Shown: positions 36,794-46,678 of the stretch, piece after piece
How the letters are laid out: the number at the start of each line of letters is the position of its first letter
Numbering within the stretch: position 1 is the first letter of the stretch
Origin: Cytophagales bacterium
Lineage (GTDB): Bacteria > Bacteroidota > Bacteroidia > Cytophagales > UBA9547
Direction of reading: 5' to 3'
Assembly (NCBI GenBank): GCA_013297755.1
Contig: JAAFIH010000010.1
Location: 55,242-119,241 of the forward strand
Length of the DNA: 64,000 bases
The notes under the pieces: generated by a model
Told to the model about the DNA's origin: nothing
Databases searched by the model: none
What the model saw: only the letters and a program-made list of their open reading frames with translations
Made by a program: the position numbers and the translations under genes

Positions 36794-37408
36794 TTAAATA
36801 ATATTAAAAACGATGAAAATAATTACCCAAAGATATGTCATAAAGTGCAAATACAAAGTGGCTAGTTCTATCAACATTATTTCGTAAGGATCAGTTGAAA
36901 ATACCAAATGTTTGACAACATTATTTTTAACTTTATATGTTTTTGCAATTAAATAAACTATATAAATAATCCCTCCAAAATAATGGACTAAATGTAGAAA
37001 TGAAAGTAGATATAAATAAGTATGCGAAATGTTGCCTTTAGCAAAAGTAATCCCCTGTTTTTGCATCAGATACCAGCCCAAAAACTGGGTTAGCCCAAAT
37101 AAAAATCCTAAAAACAATTCAGCAAGATAGCTTTTATATAATTTTGAAATATCATCTAAAGAGTAATATTGTTTAAACTTTGAAGCAATAAACCAACTCA
37201 AAATGATGATAATAGTGCTGACCAAAAACCAAATATTAGTTCCTAATTTAATATCGTTTTTGGTTACAATAAACCCAAAAATGAGGAATCCAAACATAAT
37301 GCAAATACCTACCAAGGCCACATACATGGCCAATCTAAAAGGGTGCATTTTTCTTAATTTTTCAATCCAAACAGGGTCGCCAGGGTAGTCTTTATTTGCA
37401 GAAGTCAT
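36794..37408 (-). CDS. Heme-copper oxidase subunit III-like membrane protein
   Basis: A 204-residue protein with five membrane segments. It matches the cytochrome c/quinol oxidase subunit III fold: HPFRLAMYVALVGICIMFGFLI (helix 1), ELFLGFLFGLTQFLGWYLM, HTYLYLLSFLHLVHYFGGIIYIVYL and the last helix YLHFMTYLWVIIFIVF (usually YWHFvdivW). It is probably an accessory subunit of a terminal oxidase, but no subunit I or II gene is nearby. The His residues conserved in LHLVHYFGG and YLHF are kept. Confidence 0.8.
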   Translation of the reverse strand: MTSANKDYPGDPVWIEKLRKMHPFRLAMYVALVGICIMFGFLIFGFIVTKNDIKLGTNIWFLVSTIIIILSWFIASKFKQYYSLDDISKLYKSYLAELFLGFLFGLTQFLGWYLMQKQGITFAKGNISHTYLYLLSFLHLVHYFGGIIYIVYLIAKTYKVKNNVVKHLVFSTDPYEIMLIELATLYLHFMTYLWVIIFIVFNII

Positions 37409-37530
37409 TACTTTTTTTTAATCAAACATTGTTTATTTGTGTTTTGTTTGATTGAAATTTTTTCTACAATTACATTCATAATTTTTAGTAATAAATTTGA
37501 ATTAATTTATTTAAAAAAAATAATTTTATA

Positions 37531-37560
37531 TTGTAATTGTTTGAAATAAATATAATTTTG
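37531..37560 (+). promoter_or_regulatory. Promoter of the glycan operon starting with galE
   Basis: TTG at 37531-37533 and TAATTTTG at 37553-37560 are 19 bp apart, the same spacing and -7 sequence as the metX promoter. It leaves a leader of about 75-80 nt before the galE ATG. Confidence 0.65.
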
Positions 37561-37645
37561 CAATCAATTTCGTAATCAAGGAATTGCGTGTTTTAAAAAA
37601 ATAGATGAATAATATCTAATTTTTTTACAAAATAATTAATGATAA

Positions 37646-38668
37646 ATGTTAAAAAAGAAAATATTAGTTACTGGAGGGCTAGGTTATATCGGTTCGCATA
37701 CAATAGTGGAGCTAATAAAGCAAGGTTTTGAACCTATTATTATTGATAGTTTATATAACTCAAATTTAGATGTTTTAAAAAAAATAAAACTTATAGTAGG
37801 ATTTGAACCTATTTTTTTTAAAATTGATTGCACAAATTATAATGGTTTAATTGATATTTTGTCTACAAAAGGCGACATTAATGGGATTATTCATTTTGCA
37901 GCATACAAATCTGTAAATGAATCTATATCCAATCCAATTGATTATTACCACAATAATTTAATTTCATTAATAAACATTTTAAAAATAAGTAAAAAATTAG
38001 ACATAAATAATATTATATTTTCGTCATCATGTACAGTTTATGGAACTCCGTCAAAGTTGCCAGTAACAGAGGAAATGCCTTATGGAGAAATCACAAACCC
38101 TTATGGACAAACAAAAATGATGTGTGAAAAAATAATTATTGATTATGTTAAATCAAATCATAAAATAAAAGCGGTTTTATTAAGGTACTTTAATCCAGTG
38201 GGAGCTCATCCATCTGGATTGATAGGTGAATCTCCAAATGGTATACCAAATAACTTATTACCTTATATCATTCAAGTTGCATCGGGTAAGTTGCCTTACT
38301 TACGGGTGTTTGGAAATGATTATAATACAAAAGACGGCACTTGTTTGAGAGATTTTATCCATGTTTGCGATTTAGCTGACGCACACATTGCTGCATTTAA
38401 TTATAGCTTTTATCTGAAAGATGGTGTTTGTGACATATTTAATATAGGTACTGGTATACCTACTTCTGTGTTAGAATTAATAGAAACTTTTGAAAAAGTC
38501 AATAATTTGAAAATTAATTATACATTTGATAAAAGAAGAGATGGAGATATTGAAAATATCTATGCTGATGCGAGTAAAGCAAATTCTACACTAAGTTGGA
38601 AGTCAAAATTGACTATAACTCAAGCGGTGGAAGACGCTTGGAGATGGGAGAAAAATATAAAAATTTAA
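37646..38668 (+). CDS. galE: UDP-glucose 4-epimerase
   Basis: A 340-residue extended SDR enzyme that interconverts UDP-glucose and UDP-galactose (possibly the N-acetyl forms). It shows the NAD-binding GGLGYIGSH (10-18), the catalytic SSSCTVYG region (~126-133) and Tyr153-Lys157 in YGQTK. The substrate-site NPYGQTK and YFNPVGAHPSG stretches of true GalE are also present, as is the C-terminal RRDGDIENIYAD. It is the first gene of the plus-strand glycan operon, supplying a galactose-type donor. Confidence 0.95.
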   Translation: MLKKKILVTGGLGYIGSHTIVELIKQGFEPIIIDSLYNSNLDVLKKIKLIVGFEPIFFKIDCTNYNGLIDILSTKGDINGIIHFAAYKSVNESISNPIDYYHNNLISLINILKISKKLDINNIIFSSSCTVYGTPSKLPVTEEMPYGEITNPYGQTKMMCEKIIIDYVKSNHKIKAVLLRYFNPVGAHPSGLIGESPNGIPNNLLPYIIQVASGKLPYLRVFGNDYNTKDGTCLRDFIHVCDLADAHIAAFNYSFYLKDGVCDIFNIGTGIPTSVLELIETFEKVNNLKINYTFDKRRDGDIENIYADASKANSTLSWKSKLTITQAVEDAWRWEKNIKI

Positions 38669-38684
38669 TTTACTACTAAAAAAA

Positions 38685-40391
38685 ATGTCAAATAAAAACC
38701 CAGTAGCAAAAACTATAACTTCAGACCTTAATCTTATTAGTGAAAACACCATTCCTTGGTATAAAAACCCATTTTATATTACTATATTTTGTTTATCTAT
38801 TTTTAGATTGTGGCTTACTTCTGATATTCGTTTGATTGCTATACCAAGCATTACAGATGATTATCATTATGTTATTACAGCTTATTATAACAAAATGGGA
38901 CAGTGGATGGGTCCTTTAGATCATTTTACGCTACATTTATTACCTTTTTTTTCGGTTTATTTGGCTTATTTAAGTAAATTTAAAATTTCTTTACTTTTTG
39001 CTAATCATTTTTTATATACCACTTCTTGGATTTTTGGAATATTTACTTTAAGGCATTTTATTAAAAAAGACTGGATTTTGATATTTATTTTTGTGTTAGT
39101 TTTATTTCAACCCATGACTTATGCAGGAGATGTGTGTAGAGTAGTACGTGAAGGAATGTGGGTGCCATGTGCTACATTTATACTTTTTTGCTACATTAGA
39201 ATGTTTTTTATAGAAACAAAATTCTATGTAAAACTTATTTATTCATTTATCATTGGATTATTAGTGTCAGTTTTTTATCTAACTCGCGAAGATGGTCTAA
39301 TCATTTTTCCATTAATGCTTTTTTTAATTGCTTCTTTTTTGTGGACAGAAAGAAAAAATATAAAAACCAATTGGCTTAGAATGTGTATTGTGATAATATT
39401 ACCATTTTTAATCTTAAAATTAAGTTGTTGGAATGTAATAAGGCTTAACATGAAATATTACAAAGCTGATTATTTGTATGAAAATGTGATGAAAGAAAAT
39501 ATAGAGCTTTACAATCTATTTAGTACAATAAAACAAAATAAAGTTAATAAAAGAGTAGTACTTACTACAGCAAATAGATATCGTATGTATGAGTTATCAC
39601 CCACTTTTGCCCAGATTAAACCGTATGATGAGGCATTTGTAGGTTGGCAAGAAAAAGGGAATGGACCAGATAAAGGAGAAACTGGGCATTTTGGACTTGC
39701 TTTAAAATACGCTTTAAATTACGCAGGTTATTACAGCAAAATAGCTTTTGTAAAAGCATTTTATAAAAACTTAAAGGTAGATATTCAAAAATTACTAGAC
39801 GATGGCACTTTTGAGAAAATAGAACAACATCCTTTCCAAAAATATCTCCCAGGTATTATTGATTTGAATAATTTTGATTTTACTTTATTGATTAGTAAGT
39901 TTATTGAATGCACAAAAATTGTAATTTTTCTTGAAAGTTTAGATACTGCTATTGGTGAATATTCTTATGGCAATGAACAAACCCTTGCAATGTTTAAAGA
40001 GATGACAAATTCAGAACTTGCATTTACCGATTCAGAAGCGGACAAAGAATCTTTTAATAATTATAAAAATTCATTTAAAAATCAACTTAGAAATTTAAAT
40101 CACAAATTTTATAGTTTAATTACTCCAGTTTTGTTTTTTTTAACATTAATATTGCTTTTTTACATAGTTTTAAATAATTCTGTTAATTATTGTATCAAAA
40201 CTATTGCTCTTTTTGCGTTTGCAGCAGTCATGGCTAGAATATCTACATTAGTATTACTTGCTGTAAGCTCAGATATTGGGTTATTTTTCTCTAAATATTT
40301 GTCGCTTTCATACCCATTTTTGTTTTTATTTATTGGTTTAACAGTTGGGTTATTTATAGATTCTGTACAGAGTAAAGTAAAAACGAAATAA
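38685..40391 (+). CDS. Polytopic membrane protein, GT-C glycosyltransferase-like
   Basis: A 568-residue protein with about ten membrane segments. A large soluble stretch (~270-440) lies between the membrane segments. The first extracytoplasmic loop carries ITDDYHYV, an acidic pair where GT-C enzymes place their catalytic Asp/Glu. No closer family was recognised. It begins 16 bp after galE and is followed 19 bp later by another GT-C-like gene, so it is probably co-transcribed. It may transfer a sugar from a polyprenyl-phosphate donor on the periplasmic side; function is inferred from topology and context. Confidence 0.65.
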   Translation: MSNKNPVAKTITSDLNLISENTIPWYKNPFYITIFCLSIFRLWLTSDIRLIAIPSITDDYHYVITAYYNKMGQWMGPLDHFTLHLLPFFSVYLAYLSKFKISLLFANHFLYTTSWIFGIFTLRHFIKKDWILIFIFVLVLFQPMTYAGDVCRVVREGMWVPCATFILFCYIRMFFIETKFYVKLIYSFIIGLLVSVFYLTREDGLIIFPLMLFLIASFLWTERKNIKTNWLRMCIVIILPFLILKLSCWNVIRLNMKYYKADYLYENVMKENIELYNLFSTIKQNKVNKRVVLTTANRYRMYELSPTFAQIKPYDEAFVGWQEKGNGPDKGETGHFGLALKYALNYAGYYSKIAFVKAFYKNLKVDIQKLLDDGTFEKIEQHPFQKYLPGIIDLNNFDFTLLISKFIECTKIVIFLESLDTAIGEYSYGNEQTLAMFKEMTNSELAFTDSEADKESFNNYKNSFKNQLRNLNHKFYSLITPVLFFLTLILLFYIVLNNSVNYCIKTIALFAFAAVMARISTLVLLAVSSDIGLFFSKYLSLSYPFLFLFIGLTVGLFIDSVQSKVKTK

Positions 40392-40410
40392 TTGAGTAAA
40401 TATTCTATTT

Positions 40411-42132
40411 ATGTCTAATCAAAATAAAATTAATAATCAAAAAATAGTTAAAGATGTAAAATCAAATCATCTTGATTTTAAAAACAATTATCTATTATTT
40501 TTTTTATTTATATCATTATTTCTATTTTCCTTTTCAGTTTTCAAAAACATTCAGTTTCCACTTTTTTGGGCAGATGAAAGTATGACTGTGGTTGGTTCTG
40601 AAAGAGTTTTGGAGTTTGGATATCCTAAAGTGCATGATGGCAAAAACGTGTTTTATGATTTACGACATACTAATCCTACATTAGGAATTGATACTAAAAC
40701 CGATGCTTATATTGGTGGTACTGGTTGGGGACATTATTATTATGGTATAATTGGAGTTAAATTAGCACAATTTACAGATGATTTATATATAAAAACTGGT
40801 ATTATTCGTTCTACATTTGCTTTTATAGGAATAATTGGTTTAGTAATTTTTGTTTGGCTAAGTTCTTCAATATTTAAAAACATTCAAACTAAACTATTAT
40901 ACGCAAGCGGATTTTTTTTAGTGTCAATTTTATCGATTTCGTTGGCTCTTTTATTACGAGAAGTAAGATATTATTCTTTAGCTATATTTCTTTTTTCAGT
41001 AGTTACTGGCACATACATTAAATTTAGACTTGGAAACGGGTTTAATAATTTAATTTTAAGAATAATTTTAATACTAGGCTTAGTAGTTATGTTTTTTACT
41101 TTTGCACCAGTCTATTTCATACTTATTGTTAGTTTAGTATTATTTGAACTTTTGATAATAATTGTAAATTTATACAAGAAAAATGAACCTAAGAAAATTT
41201 TACTTATCGTTGAACCTGTTATAAGCTCAATTTTTATTTCTTTTCTAATAATTTTTCCTTTTTTAGATTATTTCAAAACTTTTGAAATATCTGCAGCCAT
41301 GGCTATATTTAATAATTATTCTAAGCAAATGTTTTGGAACAATGTGGCAACAGTGCTAAAATATTTTAGGAATTTTGAATTGTTGTGGTTAGCCATAGTC
41401 ATTAAAATTATATTTGTCTTAAATTACAAAAAGATAGCAAAAACAAATTTCAATCTAATATTATTTTCTATTTTTACAATGCTTCTTTTTCTAATTTATA
41501 CTTTTGCAATCAGCCGAATCCCAAACTTTATATACTCTCGTTATATTGTTTTATTAATACCAATTTTGATAAGTTCAATTTTATTTGACACATTAGCTAT
41601 TCTATTTTCAGATGAAAATGAAAAAATGAAGATTAATTCTAAATTATACTTGTTGATTATTTTATTTATAGTTTTTGTTTTCGGCTCAATTTTCGTAAAC
41701 AATAAATCAATAAAGGGACACATCACTGAGCTTTTTGAGCCTTACAAAGGCCCATTAGATTATTCGATACCATATATAATAGAAAAATTTAAAAAAACTG
41801 ACACTTTAGTAATTGCAGCTAATTATGAAGAAACATCATATATGTATTATCTAAAATCAAAAGTTATAGTTGGATTTATTGGCAATAATTTAGAAGAAGA
41901 TTCAAAACTAAAACCGCATATTATTGCTTATAGAAAACCATGGGGCAATTTTGGAGATATATTTCAAAATTATTTTATTAAAAATCAGTATGCTGTTATT
42001 GCTTTCCCAATCTATGATAATCCAGTAAATAATATACCTGAATTAAATTTTATGCCCGCTTTTAATCATCAATTTAAAACAAAATTGACATCTAATGAGC
42101 AGGAACAAACGAATTTGTATTTTATTAAATAA
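40411..42132 (+). CDS. Polytopic membrane protein, ArnT/PMT-like GT-C glycosyltransferase
   Basis: A 573-residue protein with 10-12 membrane segments and a short C-terminal periplasmic domain (~450-573). The first loop holds FWADESMTVVGSERVLEFGYP, the DE motif and spacing typical of GT39/ArnT-type enzymes, which use polyprenyl-phosphate sugars. A conserved ISRIPNFIYSRYIVLLIP segment near residue 370 also fits. The acceptor is unknown. It sits between two other large membrane proteins in a tight operon (11-19-bp gaps). Confidence 0.72.
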   Translation: MSNQNKINNQKIVKDVKSNHLDFKNNYLLFFLFISLFLFSFSVFKNIQFPLFWADESMTVVGSERVLEFGYPKVHDGKNVFYDLRHTNPTLGIDTKTDAYIGGTGWGHYYYGIIGVKLAQFTDDLYIKTGIIRSTFAFIGIIGLVIFVWLSSSIFKNIQTKLLYASGFFLVSILSISLALLLREVRYYSLAIFLFSVVTGTYIKFRLGNGFNNLILRIILILGLVVMFFTFAPVYFILIVSLVLFELLIIIVNLYKKNEPKKILLIVEPVISSIFISFLIIFPFLDYFKTFEISAAMAIFNNYSKQMFWNNVATVLKYFRNFELLWLAIVIKIIFVLNYKKIAKTNFNLILFSIFTMLLFLIYTFAISRIPNFIYSRYIVLLIPILISSILFDTLAILFSDENEKMKINSKLYLLIILFIVFVFGSIFVNNKSIKGHITELFEPYKGPLDYSIPYIIEKFKKTDTLVIAANYEETSYMYYLKSKVIVGFIGNNLEEDSKLKPHIIAYRKPWGNFGDIFQNYFIKNQYAVIAFPIYDNPVNNIPELNFMPAFNHQFKTKLTSNEQEQTNLYFIK

Positions 42133-42143
42133 AATCTGTCGAA

Positions 42144-44135
42144 ATGAAAAATAAAATAATTGAAAAGCCAGTTTCTAACAATAATGCAAGTGGGTCAATA
42201 ATAACTTTTGATAAAAAAGTAAAAATATTTTTGATTGCTAACCTTATTATATTTAGTTTATTAGTATTATTTAAAATTCAAGGAAGTTCTACTCCAATTT
42301 GGAATAGTTTTTTTGGGATAGACCAAAAAAAAGCTAAAGATATTGTTTTTGGTCAGCCTAGAGGTATAAGACAAGATGAGTGGTCAAGTTGGGTGCCAAA
42401 TATTATCAATCAATGTAAGAGTGGCATGAAACCTGATAATTATTGTTTGGGTGACGGCAATGTTGGACATTTACATTCTTACTTACCAATAGTAGGGATA
42501 AAAGATGTATTTAGATCAAAATTATGGGGTTATCATTTGTTTGACATAGAAAGAGGCTATGCGTTTGATTGGAATTTGAGAGTTTTTGGGTTGATTGTGT
42601 CCTCATTTTTATTTTTTTTAATTTTCACAAATAACAATTTTTGGTTATCTGTATTTGGCTCGTTTTGGCTTTTTTTAAGTTCTGGCCAGCAATGGTGGTC
42701 TAATAACCAAGGAGAAATGCTATCAAATATGTTTTTTCTAATTGTTTCATTAATAATGGTTTTATATTTAAAAACAAAAAAAGAAATAGTTCTTTGGGCT
42801 ATTCCATTACTTATTTCATGTGCAAGTTTTGCACTTGTTTTGTATCCACCTTGGCAAATACCAATGACCTATCTTTTAGTAAGTTTAATTGTTGGGTACA
42901 TCATCTCAAATTGGGATAAAGAAAAATTGTTTGCATTGTTTTCATTTAAAATATTAATTGGGATAGGTATTGTAGTAATTTTGTTGAGTTATATCTTTTG
43001 GATATTAAACGATGCAAAAGATGCTATAGAGATGACTATGAACACGGCCTATCCAGGCAAAAGATTTATTACCGGTGGCGATTTGCCTGTTAGTAGGCTA
43101 TTTTCAGAATATTTCGGCTACTTTATTACAGATGTAAACACACCTCCTAAATGGCAAAATATTTGCGAAGCAAGTGGCTATTTAGTTTTTTTTCCTTTCA
43201 TATTATATACTTTAATAAAATCTTTTTTTAAGAAGCACAAAACTGACTACGTTTTATGGATTACTTCAATATTAATGCTAGTATTCATGGTTTGGATGTT
43301 TATAGGACTACCTACAATAATATCAAAAATTTTATTTTTACATGTTGTTAAACCAATTAGATTATTAACTATATTCCAAATGGCGTCTTTGATAATTACT
43401 GTAATTTATTTGTCAAAAAAATCTGATATTTCAATCAATAAAATTGAAATTATTGCAATTGGCGTTGTTTCATTTATAGGAATTTATCTCATAGGCGTTG
43501 ATTTAAATAAATCTGTGGATGGCTTTTTTAAACCTACACAAGTAACATTAGTAGCAATTATATTTTCAGTTTGCTATCTACTTTTAGCTATTCCGCAATA
43601 CAAATGGCGTAATTTATTATTTGGCTCAATTATAATTATGTTTTTATTGCCTAATATTAAAGTAAACCCTGTAAGTATTGGATTAAAGGCATTGTTAGAA
43701 AATCCAATAGTTAAACAAGTTAGACCAATACACAATGCAGACCCTAATCCAAAATGGGCAGTATTTGGCAATGTAATGATGGCAAATCTATTAAAAGTTG
43801 AGGGTATAAGTGTTTTTAATGGTGGCAAATCTACACCGATATTATCTGAAATGAAAAAATTTGATCCTACTGGAAAAGATAATTTTATTTATAACAGAGC
43901 AGGTAATATCAATTTATTTTCATTTATTGATGGTAAAGATTCTACTGTATTTAAACTAAACGATGACATAAAAGTGGATGATACTTATTATTTATATGCA
44001 GATCCATGTGGAGCAAAACTAAAATCAATAGGTGTAAAGTATATATTGTTTACTTATCAACCACAACCAGCAGAAATTAGATGTATGAAATTAGTGTCCT
44101 CAACTGTGCTACCTGTTTATCAAATTTTAGATTAA
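42144..44135 (+). CDS. Large polytopic membrane protein, DUF7657-like / GT-C-like
   Basis: A 663-residue protein with about twelve membrane segments and a soluble C-terminal tail (~520-663). The loop after the first helix contains FGQPRGIRQDEWSSWVPNI, resembling the R-DEW motif of large uncharacterised bacterial membrane proteins in surface-polysaccharide loci (DUF7657-type). It also carries the acidic pair placed as in GT-C enzymes. The tail ends in GVKYILFTYQPQP. It is followed after 3 bp by a DPM1-like transferase, which could supply its lipid-linked donor. The DUF assignment is from memory and tentative. Confidence 0.65.
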   Translation: MKNKIIEKPVSNNNASGSIITFDKKVKIFLIANLIIFSLLVLFKIQGSSTPIWNSFFGIDQKKAKDIVFGQPRGIRQDEWSSWVPNIINQCKSGMKPDNYCLGDGNVGHLHSYLPIVGIKDVFRSKLWGYHLFDIERGYAFDWNLRVFGLIVSSFLFFLIFTNNNFWLSVFGSFWLFLSSGQQWWSNNQGEMLSNMFFLIVSLIMVLYLKTKKEIVLWAIPLLISCASFALVLYPPWQIPMTYLLVSLIVGYIISNWDKEKLFALFSFKILIGIGIVVILLSYIFWILNDAKDAIEMTMNTAYPGKRFITGGDLPVSRLFSEYFGYFITDVNTPPKWQNICEASGYLVFFPFILYTLIKSFFKKHKTDYVLWITSILMLVFMVWMFIGLPTIISKILFLHVVKPIRLLTIFQMASLIITVIYLSKKSDISINKIEIIAIGVVSFIGIYLIGVDLNKSVDGFFKPTQVTLVAIIFSVCYLLLAIPQYKWRNLLFGSIIIMFLLPNIKVNPVSIGLKALLENPIVKQVRPIHNADPNPKWAVFGNVMMANLLKVEGISVFNGGKSTPILSEMKKFDPTGKDNFIYNRAGNINLFSFIDGKDSTVFKLNDDIKVDDTYYLYADPCGAKLKSIGVKYILFTYQPQPAEIRCMKLVSSTVLPVYQILD

Positions 44136-44138
44136 AAG

Positions 44139-44861
44139 ATGTTAAACAAGATACTTATTAGCATACCTTGTTATAATGAGGCACAAAATATCGAAAAAGT
44201 AATTTTAGAATTGCAATCAGACTTTTCGGTTGCTGATATTTTATGTGTCAATGATTGTTCAAAAGACAACACTTTAGAAGTAATCAAAAACATAGAAGGA
44301 ATACGATTTTTGAATTTGCCGATAAATCTTGGTTATTCAGGTGCTTTGCAGACTGGTTTTAAATATGCTGTTGAAAACAATTATGATTACGTTATCCAAT
44401 TTGATGGCGATGGGCAACATATAGCATCTGAAGCCAAAAAATTATACGATAAATTAATCAATGAAAATTTAGATATAGTCATTGGCTCACGTTTCAAAGA
44501 AAACTCAGGATATAAACATGGTTTTTTCAGAACAATGGGCACAAAAATTTTTATTTTTCTTATCAAATTATTTACAAAACAAACCATAACCGATCCTACT
44601 TCTGGATTTCAAGTGTTGCAAAAAGAGGTTTTTACTCGTTATTCAAAAATACATAATTTTCCAGAATATCCAGATGCAAATTTAATCATTGAAATGTTGC
44701 TATTGGGGTATAAAATAGATGAAGTTCCTGTTAAAATGCGACTTAGAGAATTTGGAGTAAGTATGCATGGTGGTTTTTGGAATCCTATAAAATATATGAT
44801 AAGAATGTTTTATAGCATATTAATGATTTTTATTAACTTTGCGTTTCAATTAAAAAAATGA
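44139..44861 (+). CDS. GT2 glycosyltransferase, polyprenyl-phosphate sugar synthase (DPM1-like)
   Basis: A 240-residue GT-A enzyme with a C-terminal amphipathic/membrane tail. It has the ISIPCYNEAQNIEKVI start, CVNDCSKDNTL, NLGYSGALQTGFKYA and the metal-binding FDGDGQH (Asp93-Asp95 region). GSRF and the DPTSGFQVL acceptor segment follow. This pattern fits dolichyl-/undecaprenyl-phosphate mannose or glucose synthases, which make the donor used by GT-C enzymes such as the three encoded just upstream. It overlaps DUF2304 by 4 bp (ATGA at 44858). Confidence 0.88.
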   Translation: MLNKILISIPCYNEAQNIEKVILELQSDFSVADILCVNDCSKDNTLEVIKNIEGIRFLNLPINLGYSGALQTGFKYAVENNYDYVIQFDGDGQHIASEAKKLYDKLINENLDIVIGSRFKENSGYKHGFFRTMGTKIFIFLIKLFTKQTITDPTSGFQVLQKEVFTRYSKIHNFPEYPDANLIIEMLLLGYKIDEVPVKMRLREFGVSMHGGFWNPIKYMIRMFYSILMIFINFAFQLKK

Positions 44862-45196
44862 TACAGCATATTTTTTATATTATTATTGGACTTTTACTTT
44901 TATTTTACATTTTAACTAAAGTAAAGAAAAAACATTTTGCAGAAAAAGAAAGCCTAATTTGGTTATTTTCGGGTTTTTCTGTTGCGTTACTTGCAGTATT
45001 TCCACAATTATTAGGATTAGTTTCTGGATTTTTAGGTGTAGCTTATGCACCAACTGCATTATTTTTAATGACTTTTTTTGCAATTGTAATTATACTTATT
45101 AGGAAAGAAGAACAGATTACAATTATTAATGATAAAATAAAAGAATTGGCACAAAGAAATGCTATTTTAGAAGAAAAATTAAGAACCAAATTTTAA
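44858..45196 (+). CDS. DUF2304 family small membrane protein
   Basis: A 112-residue protein with three membrane segments (residues ~4-20, ~33-52, ~62-85) and a charged coiled-coil tail (KEEQITIINDKIKELAQRNAILEEKL). The pattern KKHFAEKESLIWLFSGFSVALLAVFP is that of DUF2304. This family is habitually encoded right after a DPM1-like GT2, as here with translational overlap, and probably forms a complex with it or flips its lipid product. The role is inferred from that association. Confidence 0.85.
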   Translation: MIQHIFYIIIGLLLLFYILTKVKKKHFAEKESLIWLFSGFSVALLAVFPQLLGLVSGFLGVAYAPTALFLMTFFAIVIILIRKEEQITIINDKIKELAQRNAILEEKLRTKF

Positions 45197-45220
45197 TACA
45201 GTAAACAAAAAAACTGCTAT

Positions 45221-45862
45221 ATGTATAAACCGAATTTTAATCAAAAAATACTAATTCTATTAAACACCTATTGGATATTTAAGCCAATTTATCTTTTACT
45301 TCAATATTATAAGCTTTTGGTTTTTAAATTAAATCAAAACAAATATGATACTCCACACTTAACTAAGCAAAATGAAATAATCAAGTTGAAAAATCAATAT
45401 AAAATACATGTATTTGTAGAAACTAGTACTTATTTAGGGTTTAGGGTTATGAAAAAAGTATTTAATAATTTAATTTCAATAGAAATAGAAAAAACAATTT
45501 TTCAAAGAGCAAAAAATCTTTTTGAAAAATATAAAAATGTAAAAATTCTTTTAGGAGATAGTGGTATTGTTATAAATGATGTATTAAAAGACTTAAATGA
45601 AAGTGCGAATTTTTGGTTGAACGGACACTTTTCTGGTGCCAATACGGGATTGGGTAAAAAGCATACGCCAATATTAGACGAGATAGTTGCTATTTGTAAC
45701 CATGATATAAAAAAGCATATTATTTTAATAGATGATTTAAGGTTATTTAATGGATCTGATGACTATCCTAGCTTAAATGAATTTATTTTATATCTAAAAT
45801 CAAGGTTTAAAATGCATACTATTTTTGTGAAATATGACTTTATTTACATATTGCCAATATAG
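45221..45862 (+). CDS. SAM-dependent methyltransferase-like protein of glycan loci
   Basis: A 213-residue soluble protein. HVFVETSTYLGFRVMKKVF resembles the FVETGTYxGxT SAM-site motif. SIEIEKTIFQRAKNLF, ILLGDSGIVINDVL, FWLNGHFSGANTGLGKKHTPILDEI and IILIDDLRLFNGSDDYPS complete a pattern known from uncharacterised class I methyltransferase-like proteins in polysaccharide clusters. Here ETST replaces ETGT, and a second Asn replaces the usual Asp in WLDGH, so activity may be altered. It starts 24 bp after DUF2304. Confidence 0.68.
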   Translation: MYKPNFNQKILILLNTYWIFKPIYLLLQYYKLLVFKLNQNKYDTPHLTKQNEIIKLKNQYKIHVFVETSTYLGFRVMKKVFNNLISIEIEKTIFQRAKNLFEKYKNVKILLGDSGIVINDVLKDLNESANFWLNGHFSGANTGLGKKHTPILDEIVAICNHDIKKHIILIDDLRLFNGSDDYPSLNEFILYLKSRFKMHTIFVKYDFIYILPI

Positions 45863-45921
45863 CAATCTTTGAAATTGGACTTTAGAATTTATACGCATTT
45901 TTTTTATAAAATATTATTAAT

Positions 45922-46671
45922 ATGATTGAAATTAAACAACTTAAAAAACTGCATAGAATTTTGTATAGAACTTTTTTTATGATATTTATAATTAAAGATT
46001 ATTTCAAGTTTAAAAAAATGCTTTTTAAAAATTCTCGCTTTGAGGTATCCCTTGTAAATACATTTCCACAAATATTTGACAAAACAATCACTACTTCTTA
46101 CGATAGGCACTATGTTTATCATACTGCCTGGGCTGCCAGAAAGGTAAAAGAAATAAATCCAAAAGAACATATAGACATATCGTCAAGTTTATTTTTTTCA
46201 TCCATCGTTTCGGCATTTGTACCAACAAAATTTTATGATTACAGACCAGCTGTTTTAAATTTAAGTAATTTGCAGAGCTATGAAGGCAATTTGCTAAAAT
46301 TGCCATTTGAGGACTATTCCGTTTTTTCCTTATCTTGTATGCATACTATAGAACATGTAGGGCTTGGAAGATATGGCGATGAAATTGATCCAGATGGAGA
46401 TATTAAAGCTATAAATGAATTAAAAAGAGTTGTTGCATTTGGTGGTAATATTTTATTTGTAACACCAGTTGGCAAACAAATATTAAGATTTAATGCACAT
46501 AGAGTTTATGCATACGAAAGTATTGTAAAATATTTTGAAGGATTCGAATTAGTTGAATTTTCGCTTATTCACGAATATGAAGAGAACGGTGGTTTAACAA
46601 TAAATGCTACTAAAGCGTTATCAGATTCGGAAGAATATGGTTGTGGCTGTTTTTGGTTTAAGAAAGTTTAA
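45922..46671 (+). CDS. DUF268 family protein, methyltransferase-like fold
   Basis: A 249-residue protein. YVYHTAWAARKVKEINPKEHIDISSSLFF, LPFEDYSVFSLSCMHTIEHVGLGRYGD and the ELKRVVAFGGNILFVTPVG motif are those of DUF268. These proteins have a Rossmann methyltransferase-like core and occur widely in O-antigen clusters. The DxxS and CMHTIEH motifs correspond to SAM-site motif I and the post-IV region. It lies 7 bp before the fucosyltransferase start and probably modifies the glycan. Confidence 0.8.
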   Translation: MIEIKQLKKLHRILYRTFFMIFIIKDYFKFKKMLFKNSRFEVSLVNTFPQIFDKTITTSYDRHYVYHTAWAARKVKEINPKEHIDISSSLFFSSIVSAFVPTKFYDYRPAVLNLSNLQSYEGNLLKLPFEDYSVFSLSCMHTIEHVGLGRYGDEIDPDGDIKAINELKRVVAFGGNILFVTPVGKQILRFNAHRVYAYESIVKYFEGFELVEFSLIHEYEENGGLTINATKALSDSEEYGCGCFWFKKV

Positions 46672-46678
46672 AAAATGT

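Noticed and set aside
46604..46678. Upstream ATG for the GT11 fucosyltransferase
   Set aside because: It would overlap DUF268 by 68 bp and add 25 residues that do not resemble the family; MIIVQLLGGMGNQ at 46679 is the standard start.
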